Positions 1-5,745 of a stretch of 9,092 bases of DNA are shown piece after piece. The first letter of the stretch is position 1, and each line of letters opens with the position of its first letter. This stretch comes from Allorhizocola sp044869915. GTDB taxonomy: Bacteria > Actinomycetota > Actinomycetes > Mycobacteriales > Micromonosporaceae. Location: the NCBI GenBank assembly GCA_044869915.1, contig JBIOYB010000648.1:1-9092 (forward strand). Direction: 5' to 3'. The position numbers and the translations under genes are program-made. The notes under the pieces were generated by a model, which searched no databases, was not told where the DNA came from, and saw only the letters and a list, made by a program, of their open reading frames with translations.

Positions 1-853
1 CGGCCAGCAGCGAGCCGACCTGGGCGGCCGAGGTGAGGTCGAGGCCCCACGACTGCGCCGCGAAGAAGCCCGCACGGAAGCCATCGCCGACACCCGTCGG
101 GTCGTAAACCTTGACCTCGCGGGCGACCGGCACGTGGATGCGCTCCATGCCCCGCCCGGTGATCTCCACACCGTCCTTGCCGAGGGTCGTGACCCGGATC
201 TTGACCCGCTCCAGCACCTGGGCGTCGGACAGGCCCGTCTTGGACTCGAGCAGGGACTTCTCATACTCGTTGGTGAGCAGGAACTCGGCGTCGTCGATGA
301 GCTGCAGCACCTCTTCGCCGCCCATGCGGGCCAGCTGCTGCGACGGGTCGGCGGCGAACGCGTATCCGCGCTCGCGGCACTCCAGCGTGTGTCGCGTCAT
401 CGCGACCGGGTCGTTGGCCCCGATCAGGATCAGGTCGAGCCCGCCCGCCCGCTCGAATGCGGGCTGGAGCTCGATGTTGCGCGCCTCGGCCATCGCGCCC
501 GCGTAGAACGAAGCCACCTGGCACAGGTCGTCGTCGGTCGTGCACACGAACCGGGCCGTGTGCGCCACCTCGCTGATGTGCACGGAGTCACAGTCGACGT
601 TGTGCCGCTCGAGCCAGGAGCGGTAGTCGGCGAAGTCGGCACCGACCGAGCCCACGAGGAGCGGCTTGAGCCCGAGCTGGCCCATGCCGAAGGCGATGTT
701 TGCGGCAACTCCGCCGCGCCGGATCACCAGATCGTCGACCAGGAACGACAGCGAGACCTTGTCCAGCTGGTCGGCGATGAACTGGTCGGCGAACCGTCCG
801 GGAAAGTGCATCAGGTGATCAGTGGCGATCGACCCGGTGACCGCGATCTTCAT
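1..853 (-). CDS. PfkB/ribokinase-family carbohydrate (or adenosine-like) kinase, C-terminus cut by window edge
   Basis: The first 284 residues are visible and the frame runs off the left edge without a stop. The protein begins MKIAVTGSIATDHLM, typical of the first strand of the PfkB fold. The substrate-side Gly-Gly motif (RRGGVAANIA) is at about residues 46-55. The second PfkB signature, DPTGVGDGFRAG, is at 251-262, with the presumed catalytic base Asp257 and the anion hole formed by the Gly residues around it. Family knowledge: these enzymes move the ATP gamma-phosphate to a hydroxymethyl group of a sugar or nucleoside in the cytoplasm. The exact substrate cannot be read here, although actinobacterial relatives are often labelled adenosine kinase-like. 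The ATG lies 39 nt after the regulator stop and has a weak GAAGG-type ribosome site, so read-through from the two-component operon is possible. Only about the last 30-40 residues should be missing. Confidence 0.93.
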   Translation of the reverse strand, partial: MKIAVTGSIATDHLMHFPGRFADQFIADQLDKVSLSFLVDDLVIRRGGVAANIAFGMGQLGLKPLLVGSVGADFADYRSWLERHNVDCDSVHISEVAHTARFVCTTDDDLCQVASFYAGAMAEARNIELQPAFERAGGLDLILIGANDPVAMTRHTLECRERGYAFAADPSQQLARMGGEEVLQLIDDAEFLLTNEYEKSLLESKTGLSDAQVLERVKIRVTTLGKDGVEITGRGMERIHVPVAREVKVYDPTGVGDGFRAGFFAAQSWGLDLTSAAQVGSLLA

Positions 854-892
854 GGGACCGCCTTCTGCTGTTGGGGGAAAGGCAACGGGATA

Positions 893-1552
893 TCACCCTA
901 GCAAGGTCGGCTGACTCCGAGTGGAAGGCGGCTGGACGAGACCGGTCTGGTAGGCCGCTATGACGGCCTGTGTCCGATCCCTGACACCCAGCTTGAGCAG
1001 GACGTGCCCGAGGTGGGTCTTGACGGTCGCCTCACCGATGTACAGCTCCGCGGCGATCTCCGCGTTGTTGAGCCCGCGGGCCGCGAGCGCGAGCACCTCC
1101 CGTTCGCGCGCGGTGAGCGTGCCCAGTTCAGCCGGGCTCGCGAGCGGCTCGTGCAGGCTGCCGAACCGGTCCAGCAGGCGGCGGGTCACCGCCGGGTCGA
1201 GCCACGCCTCCCCGGCCGCCACCGCGCGCACGGCCATTTCGAGCTCGACCGGTGCCGCGTCCTTGAGCAGGAATCCGGCCGCGCCCGCCCGCAACGCGCC
1301 AAACACCGCCTCGTCGAGGTGATACGTGGTCAGGATCAGGACTTTGGCGTCGATTCGCGCGGTCGCCTCGACCCCGTCCATGCCGGGCATCCGCACGTCC
1401 ATCAGGACCACATCGGGCCGCAGCGTCCGGGCCAGCTCGACCGCGGCCGCGCCGTCGCCGCACTCCCCGACCACGTCAAAATCCGACAGCAGCATCGCGA
1501 GACCGGCCCGCACGAGCGGCTGGTCGTCAACGAGCATCACGCGAATGCTCAT
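893..1552 (-). CDS. NarL/LuxR-family two-component response regulator
   Basis: This 219-aa cytoplasmic transcription factor has a receiver domain at about residues 3-115. It shows the acidic pair Asp9/Asp10, phospho-acceptor Asp52 (VVLMDVRMPGMDG), the switch Thr75 region (LILTTY) and Lys97 (GFLLKD). A linker leads to a LuxR-type helix-turn-helix at about 145-205, with LTAREREVLALAARGLNNAEIA and the recognition-helix part GEATVKTHLGHVLLKLGV. By family, phosphorylation by the adjacent kinase promotes dimerisation and promoter binding. The ATG overlaps the kinase stop as ATGA and no Shine-Dalgarno site precedes it, so translation is probably coupled to the kinase. The segment between the MDG turn and LILTT (GVEATARIDAK) looks several residues shorter than usual, suggesting a trimmed loop after helix 3; key residues are intact. 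Targets are unknown, with the operon itself the first candidate. Confidence 0.96.
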   Translation of the reverse strand: MSIRVMLVDDQPLVRAGLAMLLSDFDVVGECGDGAAAVELARTLRPDVVLMDVRMPGMDGVEATARIDAKVLILTTYHLDEAVFGALRAGAAGFLLKDAAPVELEMAVRAVAAGEAWLDPAVTRRLLDRFGSLHEPLASPAELGTLTAREREVLALAARGLNNAEIAAELYIGEATVKTHLGHVLLKLGVRDRTQAVIAAYQTGLVQPPSTRSQPTLLG

Positions 1553-2733
1553 GACCGGACCGAATGGGCCACTGGCTGGGCAACCGGCTGGGCAACCGGC
1601 TGGGCAACCGGCTGGGCGACCGGCTGGGCAACCGATTGGGCCACCGGCAACGACACCCGCACGGCATATCCGCCGCCCGACACGAGCCCCGCCTCCATGG
1701 TCCCGCCGGCGATGGCCACCCGCTCACGCAGCCCGTGCAGCCCTCGACCCGTCGACAGGGCCTTGCCGATCGCGGGCGCACTGTCCACACCGGAATCGGT
1801 GACCTCCAGCGTCAGGTCGTCACCCCACCGCATTCGCACCGTCGCCGACGCCCTGGTGCCCGCATGCTTGGCGACATTGGTCAGCGACTCCTGCACCACC
1901 CGATAGGCGGCAAGCCCGACACTGGGATCGACCGTTTTTGAAGTGCCTGAAACCTCTATTTTTATTGGTACGCCTAAAGCCCGCACCCGGTCGACGACCT
2001 CATCGATCCGGTCCAGGCCCGGCTGCTCCACCGGATCGGCGGCCGCATCCCCTTGCAGGGCAAGCATCCTGCGCAGTTCGCTCATCGCCTGCCGGCCGAG
2101 GGCCTCCACCCGTCCCAGCGCCTCACCGGCCCGGCCCGGATCGGTGTGCAGCACCTTTTGCGCGCCCGCGGCCTGCAGCACCATCACGGTCACCGCGTGC
2201 GCCACGATGTCGTGCAGCTCCCGCGAGATGCGGGCGCGCTCCTGGTCCACCGAGTCGGCCAGCCGCCTGCGCGACAGCCCGGCCCAGTAGCCCAGCGCCC
2301 ACACGCCCGCGCAAAAGAGCGTGAAGAAGGCGGTCAGCCCGACGAAGGTCACGACCCGGTCGGCGGGAGCCTCCCGCCACGCCTCGTTGGCCGCGATGAT
2401 CGTGTAGGGCGCGACCGCCGGGGCGATCAGCCAGGACATGCGCCGGTGCAGGTGCGCGCCGACCGTGTAAAGCGCGACGAGCAGGGGCACCACCGGGTGA
2501 TACCCGGGCACGAACGCCGCTCCGACGACCGCGTGCCCCAGCACCACACCAAACACGGCCGCGGGCGCGTGCCTGCGCCACACCAGCGCGGCCGCCCCCA
2601 CACCGGCGTAGCCGACGGTCAGCAGCGGCGCCAGGTTGCCCTCGCCCACCTGCGCCAGGTTGCTTCCGGCCGTGGTGAAGAACGCGACGTCCAGCAACCA
2701 GACCGCGAACGCGAGCAAAACGTTGAGCAGCAC
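1549..2733 (-). CDS. Membrane sensor histidine kinase (HisKA_3/NarX-DesK type) with repeat tail
   Basis: This is a 394-aa sensor starting at GTG, 3 nt after the upstream stop; no clear ribosome site is seen, so coupling is likely. Residues 1-153 contain about four or five hydrophobic segments (near 3-20, 36-52, 58-76, 80-95 and 126-150) with short loops, so the signal is probably sensed in or at the membrane. The dimerisation/phospho-acceptor helix carries RARISRELHDIVAHAVTV, with His174 as the likely phosphorylated residue. The ATPase domain shows the N-box RVVQESLTNVAKHA (278-291) and the G-boxes DSGVDSAP (313-320) and TGRGLHGLRERV (328-339). It fits kinases that phosphorylate NarL-type regulators, and its partner is the next gene. 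Two oddities: residues 363-390 are seven PVAQ-like repeats, and Leu253 is a TTA codon inside an AT-rich patch (1931-1980). Confidence 0.96.
   Translation of the reverse strand: MLLNVLLAFAVWLLDVAFFTTAGSNLAQVGEGNLAPLLTVGYAGVGAAALVWRRHAPAAVFGVVLGHAVVGAAFVPGYHPVVPLLVALYTVGAHLHRRMSWLIAPAVAPYTIIAANEAWREAPADRVVTFVGLTAFFTLFCAGVWALGYWAGLSRRRLADSVDQERARISRELHDIVAHAVTVMVLQAAGAQKVLHTDPGRAGEALGRVEALGRQAMSELRRMLALQGDAAADPVEQPGLDRIDEVVDRVRALGVPIKIEVSGTSKTVDPSVGLAAYRVVQESLTNVAKHAGTRASATVRMRWGDDLTLEVTDSGVDSAPAIGKALSTGRGLHGLRERVAIAGGTMEAGLVSGGGYAVRVSLPVAQSVAQPVAQPVAQPVAQPVAQPVAHSVRS
1565..1648. repeat. Seven-copy 12-bp tandem repeat in the kinase 3' end
   Basis: Seven consecutive 12-bp units with consensus TGGGCAACCGGC on the plus strand start at 1565, 1577, 1589, 1601, 1613, 1625 and 1637. 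Units 2, 3 and 4 are identical; the others differ at one or two bases. On the coding (minus) strand they encode PVAQ, SVAQ, four PVAQ and PVAH at the kinase C-terminus. Because the unit is a multiple of three, copy-number changes keep the frame. The array ends 13 bp from the regulator start codon. Confidence 0.95.
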
Positions 2734-2736
2734 GGC

Positions 2737-3360
2737 TTATGCCGGATCGTGCGGGTGGCAGAAGCAGAAGAAGATGCACCAGCCGCCGGTCATCTCGCCA
2801 TAGGAGTCGAAGGCGTGGTCGGTCCGCTTTGGACGGTGCTGCGCCCGCTCGATCCGGTCCACGGCGGCAAGCAGTTCGCGGTCGATCTCGCCCACCCCGG
2901 GCGGTATCGCCTCCAGTGCGTACAGTGCTTCCCACAGGTCGCCCTTGCGATTGTCCAATTCGGACGCAAGCCGCTCCGGGTCGACGGACCGGATCTGCGC
3001 CGCATAGGTGCTGTGATGCGCCAGCCGCCCGGTGGCCGCGACCGGATAATCGGCGCGGCTCAACCGGTACCCAGAAAATTTCCAAACGTCAACAACATCG
3101 ATGCGCGAGTGCTCGTCGATTTCCATCGGAAAGACCAGCGCCTGCAACGATTTTTCGGTCGCCTTCAGCAGCACTCCGCCCGGATTCGGGATGAGCACGA
3201 TGTCGCCGTCGGCAAGGATGCCGGTCGCCAGATGCCCGGACACGCGATCCGGGGCTGAACGGTCCTGAATGGACACTCTGATGTCTGTTCTCAGCGCGGA
3301 GCCGAAGCACATGCCGACACGGTAAGGCCAGGATCGGAAGCCGTCGATCAGCTGGCGCAT
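2737..3360 (-). CDS. Unrecognised ~207-aa protein, first gene of the two-component operon
   Basis: I do not recognise this family. The ATG at 3360 gives MRQLIDGFRSWPYRV and 207 residues. It lacks a good ribosome site, and another ATG lies at 3313, so the start is uncertain. The frame stays open further upstream, but that part reads as GC-rich noise. Residues about 27-58 (IRVSIQ...HLATGILADGDIVLIP) look like beta strands, loosely recalling the first strands of trypsin-like folds, but no His-Asp-Ser triad is visible, so this is only a hint. Residues about 127-175 look helical and charged. The tail carries Cys195, Cys199, Cys201, His202 and His204 (WCIFFCFCHPH), a possible metal or disulphide site. 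No signal peptide or membrane helix is evident. Third codon positions are less GC-biased than in neighbouring genes. The stop lies 3 nt before the kinase GTG, so it is probably co-transcribed and functionally tied to signalling. Confidence 0.72.
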   Translation of the reverse strand: MRQLIDGFRSWPYRVGMCFGSALRTDIRVSIQDRSAPDRVSGHLATGILADGDIVLIPNPGGVLLKATEKSLQALVFPMEIDEHSRIDVVDVWKFSGYRLSRADYPVAATGRLAHHSTYAAQIRSVDPERLASELDNRKGDLWEALYALEAIPPGVGEIDRELLAAVDRIERAQHRPKRTDHAFDSYGEMTGGWCIFFCFCHPHDPA

Positions 3361-3765
3361 ATCCGACTGCCGGAAGCCCTCACCCGCCCACGCCGCAGAC
3401 CCGACCCCGCGCGCACCGCCCGTCCGAATTGGACCCGCCACCCCGCACGGCCCACCCCCGCCGCCCAGCCGCGACCGCCACCCCGCCGGCCCCGCTACCC
3501 GGCACCATGCCCGCCGCACCGCATCCAGCCGCCCCGTCACGCAGCCCGGCCCCGAGCCGCACCGCCCGCCCACAGCCGCGCCGCACCGCATCCCGGCGCC
3601 GCGAACATCACGCCGGGCCCGGCCGGCACCCTGATCTCGTAGTACGCCAGCCAGCTCCCGCCCGGCCGCGGATAACCCGCCGCCCGGCAACCCATGCCCG
3701 TCACATCGAGCGCACCGCATCCCGCCGCGCCGCCGGTGGCCGCGTTGCGGGCACAGCAGGAGCGC
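3361..3765. other. GC-rich, C-rich (plus strand) leader region without a convincing gene
   Basis: These roughly 400 bases lie between the terminator at 3769-3813 and the start of the unknown gene. The plus strand is strongly C-rich and G-poor, so every frame gives Pro/Ala/Arg- or Gly/Arg-rich translations typical of non-coding GC-rich DNA. A minus-strand frame at 3537-3770 (77 codons, TTG start) contains the more protein-like stretch GSWLAYYEIRVPAGPGVMF and could be a gene remnant, but I do not call it. The 12-mer CGCACCGCATCC occurs three times (3515-3526, 3582-3593, 3711-3722). The promoter of the 2737-3360 operon should be in here, but I see no clear -10/-35 pair. Confidence 0.6.
3434..3466 (-). 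promoter_or_regulatory. Potential G-quadruplex motif upstream of the two-component operon
   Basis: Read on the minus strand, which is the coding strand of the downstream operon, there are runs of 3, 5, 3, 4 and 3 G. The loops between the last four runs are 1, 6 and 4 nt, which meets the usual G3+N1-7 pattern. It lies about 75-105 nt before the chosen start of the unknown gene and would be in the mRNA leader or the promoter. In DNA this GC-rich such motifs also arise by chance, so a function is only inferred. Confidence 0.45.
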
Positions 3766-3768
3766 AGC

Positions 3769-3813
3769 AAAAAACCGGCCCGCCCTCATCGCTCAGGAAA
3801 AGGCGGGCCGGTT
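3769..3813 (-). terminator. Intrinsic (rho-independent) terminator of the erpA transcript
   Basis: A perfect 12-bp stem pairs 3773-3784 with 3802-3813 (AACCGGCCCGCC / GGCGGGCCGGTT), with a 17-nt loop. On the minus strand the stem runs into six consecutive T (3774-3769). There is no T tract on the other side, so it acts for minus-strand transcription, closing the transcript from erpA. An ATG in the loop (3789) opens a long frame toward the left, but that is the hairpin itself, not a gene start. Confidence 0.9.
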
Positions 3814-3830
3814 ATCGGGCTCGATATGGC

Positions 3831-4054
3831 GAGGCCCATTTGGTCGCTGGCAAGGCAACCAGAGCTTCGCGCCCGCTGCCGGTCCACCTTGTAGTGGGCC
3901 GCGCAAGTCCCAACGCGCGCACGCCGCCAGGGGCCAAATGGGCCCGACGGATATGGCGAGGCCCATTTGGTTCCTGGCAAGACGCACGTCGGGGCCGTGT
4001 GCCGGGTTTGCACACAACCCGGCGAGCAACGCAGCCAGGGGCCAAATGGGCCCG
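3831..4054. repeat. Mosaic of four inverted-repeat arms (BIME/REP-like) downstream of erpA
   Basis: Four about 21-bp arms share the core CCAAATGGGCC in alternating orientation: 3831-3851 (reverse), 3926-3946 (forward), 3958-3978 (reverse) and 4034-4054 (forward). Outer pairs 3831-3851/3926-3946 and 3958-3978/4034-4054 form long hairpins with loops of 74 and 55 nt. The inner pair also forms a perfect 11-bp stem, 3934-3944/3960-3970, with a 15-nt loop. The sequence GATATGGCGAGGCCCATTTGG or a near copy precedes both reverse arms (3823 and 3950). A further 7-bp hairpin (4002-4008/4016-4022) sits in the second loop. The last arm begins 5 bp beyond the end of erpA, so the array lies in its 3' untranslated region ahead of the terminator. 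I see no transposase, so any mobility would be in trans. Confidence 0.8.
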
Positions 4055-4059
4055 GCAGA

Positions 4060-4410
4060 TCAGTGGAACGAGTCGCCGCAGGCGCAGGAGCCGGACGCGT
4101 TGGGGTTGTCGATGGTGAACCCCTGCGCGTCGATCCGGTCGGCGAAGTCGATCGTGGCGCCCATCAGGTAGGGAGCGCTCATGCGGTCGACGACGACGCC
4201 CACGCCGCCGAAATCCTTCACGACGTCGCCATCAAGCTCGCGCTCGTCGAAGAACAGCTGGTAACGCAGGCCCGAACAGCCACCGGGCTGCACGGCGACC
4301 CGCAACCGCAGGTCGTCTCGGCCCTCTTGCTCAAGCAGGACCTTGACCTTGGAGGCAGCGACCTCGGTGAGGTTGATGCCGGTCGTGTCGGTGCTAGTTT
4401 CCGTGGTCAC
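4060..4410 (-). CDS. erpA: A-type iron-sulfur cluster carrier (HesB/IscA/ErpA family)
   Basis: This small cytoplasmic protein binds an Fe-S cluster and passes it to target enzymes. The chosen GTG start at 4410 has a GGGAG ribosome site 5 nt upstream and gives 116 aa. An ATG four codons earlier (4422) has no such site and would give 120 aa. The family core is complete: LRLRVAVQPGGCSGLRYQLFFDE with the first conserved Cys (residue 45 from GTG), and near the C-terminus NASGSCACGDSF with the Cys-X-Cys pair (109 and 111). Length and motifs match actinobacterial HesB/IscA proteins closely. It is on the same strand as the glycerate kinase but 159 bp from it, so it may have its own promoter, which I could not locate. 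The nearby NadA is a [4Fe-4S] enzyme and a plausible client. The ErpA versus IscA/SufA label is conventional for actinobacteria. Confidence 0.95.
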   Translation of the reverse strand: MTTETSTDTTGINLTEVAASKVKVLLEQEGRDDLRLRVAVQPGGCSGLRYQLFFDERELDGDVVKDFGGVGVVVDRMSAPYLMGATIDFADRIDAQGFTIDNPNASGSCACGDSFH

Positions 4411-4569
4411 TATCGCTCCCATGCGCGTGGCTAAACCGTCGTACCACGTAACGCTAGCTCACTCGCCCGGGATTCCCGCCTTTGCCCGCGACCTGACGGC
4501 CCAGGTCCTTGTCGTGCCCGGTGTGATCCTCACCTCCATCGCACGCAATCTGGAACGACTCAAGAAAGC

Positions 4570-5685
4570 TCACCGCGAGTACTGGGCAGCCAGCCGTGAG
4601 GCCAGCTCAAATAGCCCTCGTGCCGGCTCGGCCATCGCCAGGTCGACCGAGCCGAAGTGGTCCACCAGTGACAACGCCTCGGTCACGCCTGCCGCGCCCT
4701 GTTCCCTCCGGCCGGTCGTGACCCGGCCCGCGAGCACGGCGCACGGGATGCCGTGATCTCGGGCGGCGCCCGCCACACCCGCGATGACCTTGCCACGCAA
4801 CGATTGGTGGTCGAACGAGCCCTCGCCGGTGATCACGAGGTCGGCCCCGGCCAGCGCGGCGTCGAGGCCGGTCTGGTCGCGTACGAGGTCGATCCCCGAG
4901 ATGATCCGGCCGCCGAGCGCGAGGATGGCCGCGCCCAGCCCGCCCGCCGCTCCCCCGCCCGGCAACTGGGCCAGCCCAGCGGGGCAGCCCGGCAGGCCTT
5001 CCTCGAGCACCCCGGCCCAGTGCGACAGCGCCGCGTCGAGCACCGCCACGTCCGCCTCCGTGGCACCCTTTTGCGGCCCGAACACGGCGGAGGCGCCCTC
5101 CGGCCCGACCAGCGGATTGTCCACATCGGAGGCTCCGACCAGCTCGAGGCCCTCCGGCAGCGCGATCTCACCGGCGATGTCCGCGCATGCGTACAGCGCG
5201 GCGCCTCCGGGCAGCAGGATGATGTTCGACGCGTCGTAGGGCACAAGGCCCAGGGCGGTCAGCATGCCCGCGCCGGCGTCGTTGGTGCCCGATCCGCCAA
5301 GGCCGATGACGACACGCTTGGCCTTGCTCCCGGCCAGGATCAGCGCGCCGAGGCCGAAGGTGGTGGTGACCTTGGGGTCGCGTTCGTGCTGGGCCAGGTG
5401 GTGCAGGCCGCACGCGTGGGCGCTCTCGACATACGCCGTGTCGCCGACGACCAACACCCGGCCGGTAACCGCGCGGCCCAGCGGGTCGGTTGTCGGAATT
5501 TCGACAACTTCGCCGCCCAGCGACGCGTGGAGCACCTCGACAAAGCCCGGCCCGCCGTCGGCCACCGGCCGGATCAGCAGCTCGTCGGCCGGGGCGGCCA
5601 AACGCCAGCCGTCCGCGATGGCGTTGGCGGCCTCGACCGCACTCAGCGTCCCGGCGAACTTATCGGGGCAGATCACGACGCGCAT
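4570..5685 (-). CDS. Glycerate kinase, type 1 (GarK/GlxK family)
   Basis: This 371-aa enzyme, by family, phosphorylates D-glycerate with ATP (to 2- or 3-phosphoglycerate), feeding glycolate/glyoxylate or serine-derived carbon into glycolysis. Family landmarks are all present: the N-terminal PDKFAGTLSAVEAANAIADGW (about 8-28), VADGGPGF (42-49; many relatives have ADGGEGT), GLGGSGTNDAGAGM (about 128-141), SDVDNPLVGPEGAS with VFGPQKGA, GGGAAGGLGA, and ADLVITGEGSFDHQSLRGK in the C-terminal half. Length is normal and the frame intact. The ATG has no ribosome site, but a -10-like CATAAT ends 6 nt before it, which fits leaderless transcription. It is divergent from nadA. The product stereochemistry (2-P versus 3-P) cannot be decided from the sequence. 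Confidence 0.95.
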   Translation of the reverse strand: MRVVICPDKFAGTLSAVEAANAIADGWRLAAPADELLIRPVADGGPGFVEVLHASLGGEVVEIPTTDPLGRAVTGRVLVVGDTAYVESAHACGLHHLAQHERDPKVTTTFGLGALILAGSKAKRVVIGLGGSGTNDAGAGMLTALGLVPYDASNIILLPGGAALYACADIAGEIALPEGLELVGASDVDNPLVGPEGASAVFGPQKGATEADVAVLDAALSHWAGVLEEGLPGCPAGLAQLPGGGAAGGLGAAILALGGRIISGIDLVRDQTGLDAALAGADLVITGEGSFDHQSLRGKVIAGVAGAARDHGIPCAVLAGRVTTGRREQGAAGVTEALSLVDHFGSVDLAMAEPARGLFELASRLAAQYSR

Positions 5686-5700
5686 GTCCGCATTATGCGG
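5686..5700 (-). promoter_or_regulatory. Leaderless-type -10 and palindrome at the glycerate kinase start
   Basis: The 13-bp palindrome CCGCATTATGCGG covers 5688-5700. On the minus strand it contains the -10-like hexamer CATAAT (5697-5692), followed by six bases and then the kinase ATG. That spacing places the transcription start at or next to the start codon, in agreement with the absence of a Shine-Dalgarno site. On the plus strand the same palindrome offers CATTAT toward nadA. No good -35 hexamer is visible in either direction. Confidence 0.5.
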
Positions 5701-5732
5701 CCCGTAGATCTGCGCGACGCGGAGTGGATAGC

Positions 5733-5738
5733 AGGAGG
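5733..5738 (+). promoter_or_regulatory. Strong Shine-Dalgarno site AGGAGG deciding the upstream nadA start
   Basis: AGGAGG lies 7 nt before ATG 5746, which is in frame with nadA with no stop between. It is the strongest ribosome site near nadA. The downstream alternative, ATG 5860, has only AGG seven bases ahead and a GGGG run directly against it. Confidence 0.6.
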
Positions 5739-5745
5739 CCGCTTT

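Noticed and set aside
1004..1941. Plus-strand frames with WATG or GNRL repeats
   Set aside because: They are shadows of the 12-bp repeat, antisense to the well-supported kinase and regulator genes.
2053..3258. Plus-strand 401-codon frame
   Set aside because: It is antisense to the kinase and the unknown gene, with His/Arg/Gln-rich composition typical of the reverse frame of GC-rich genes.
3361..3789. Upstream extension of the 2737-3360 gene to an ATG at 3789, with a signal-peptide-like start
   Set aside because: The start lies in the loop of a perfect terminator hairpin, and the Phe-Phe codons are its T run. The following translation is Gly/Arg-rich noise without protein-like features.
3786..4045. 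Three minus-strand frames of 75-78 codons with similar pieces (QMGLAIS, NGPRHI, KWASPY)
   Set aside because: The similarity comes from the inverted-repeat arms read in different frames. No ribosome sites or consistent codon bias are seen.
3831..4054. A CRISPR array downstream of erpA
   Set aside because: There are only four arms, they alternate in orientation with unequal spacing, and no cas genes are present.
4753..5745. Long plus-strand frame continuous with nadA, reaching back to 4753
   Set aside because: It is antisense to the glycerate kinase, whose motifs are unmistakable on the minus strand. The NadA homology begins only near 5880, and no ribosome-site support exists at 4753.
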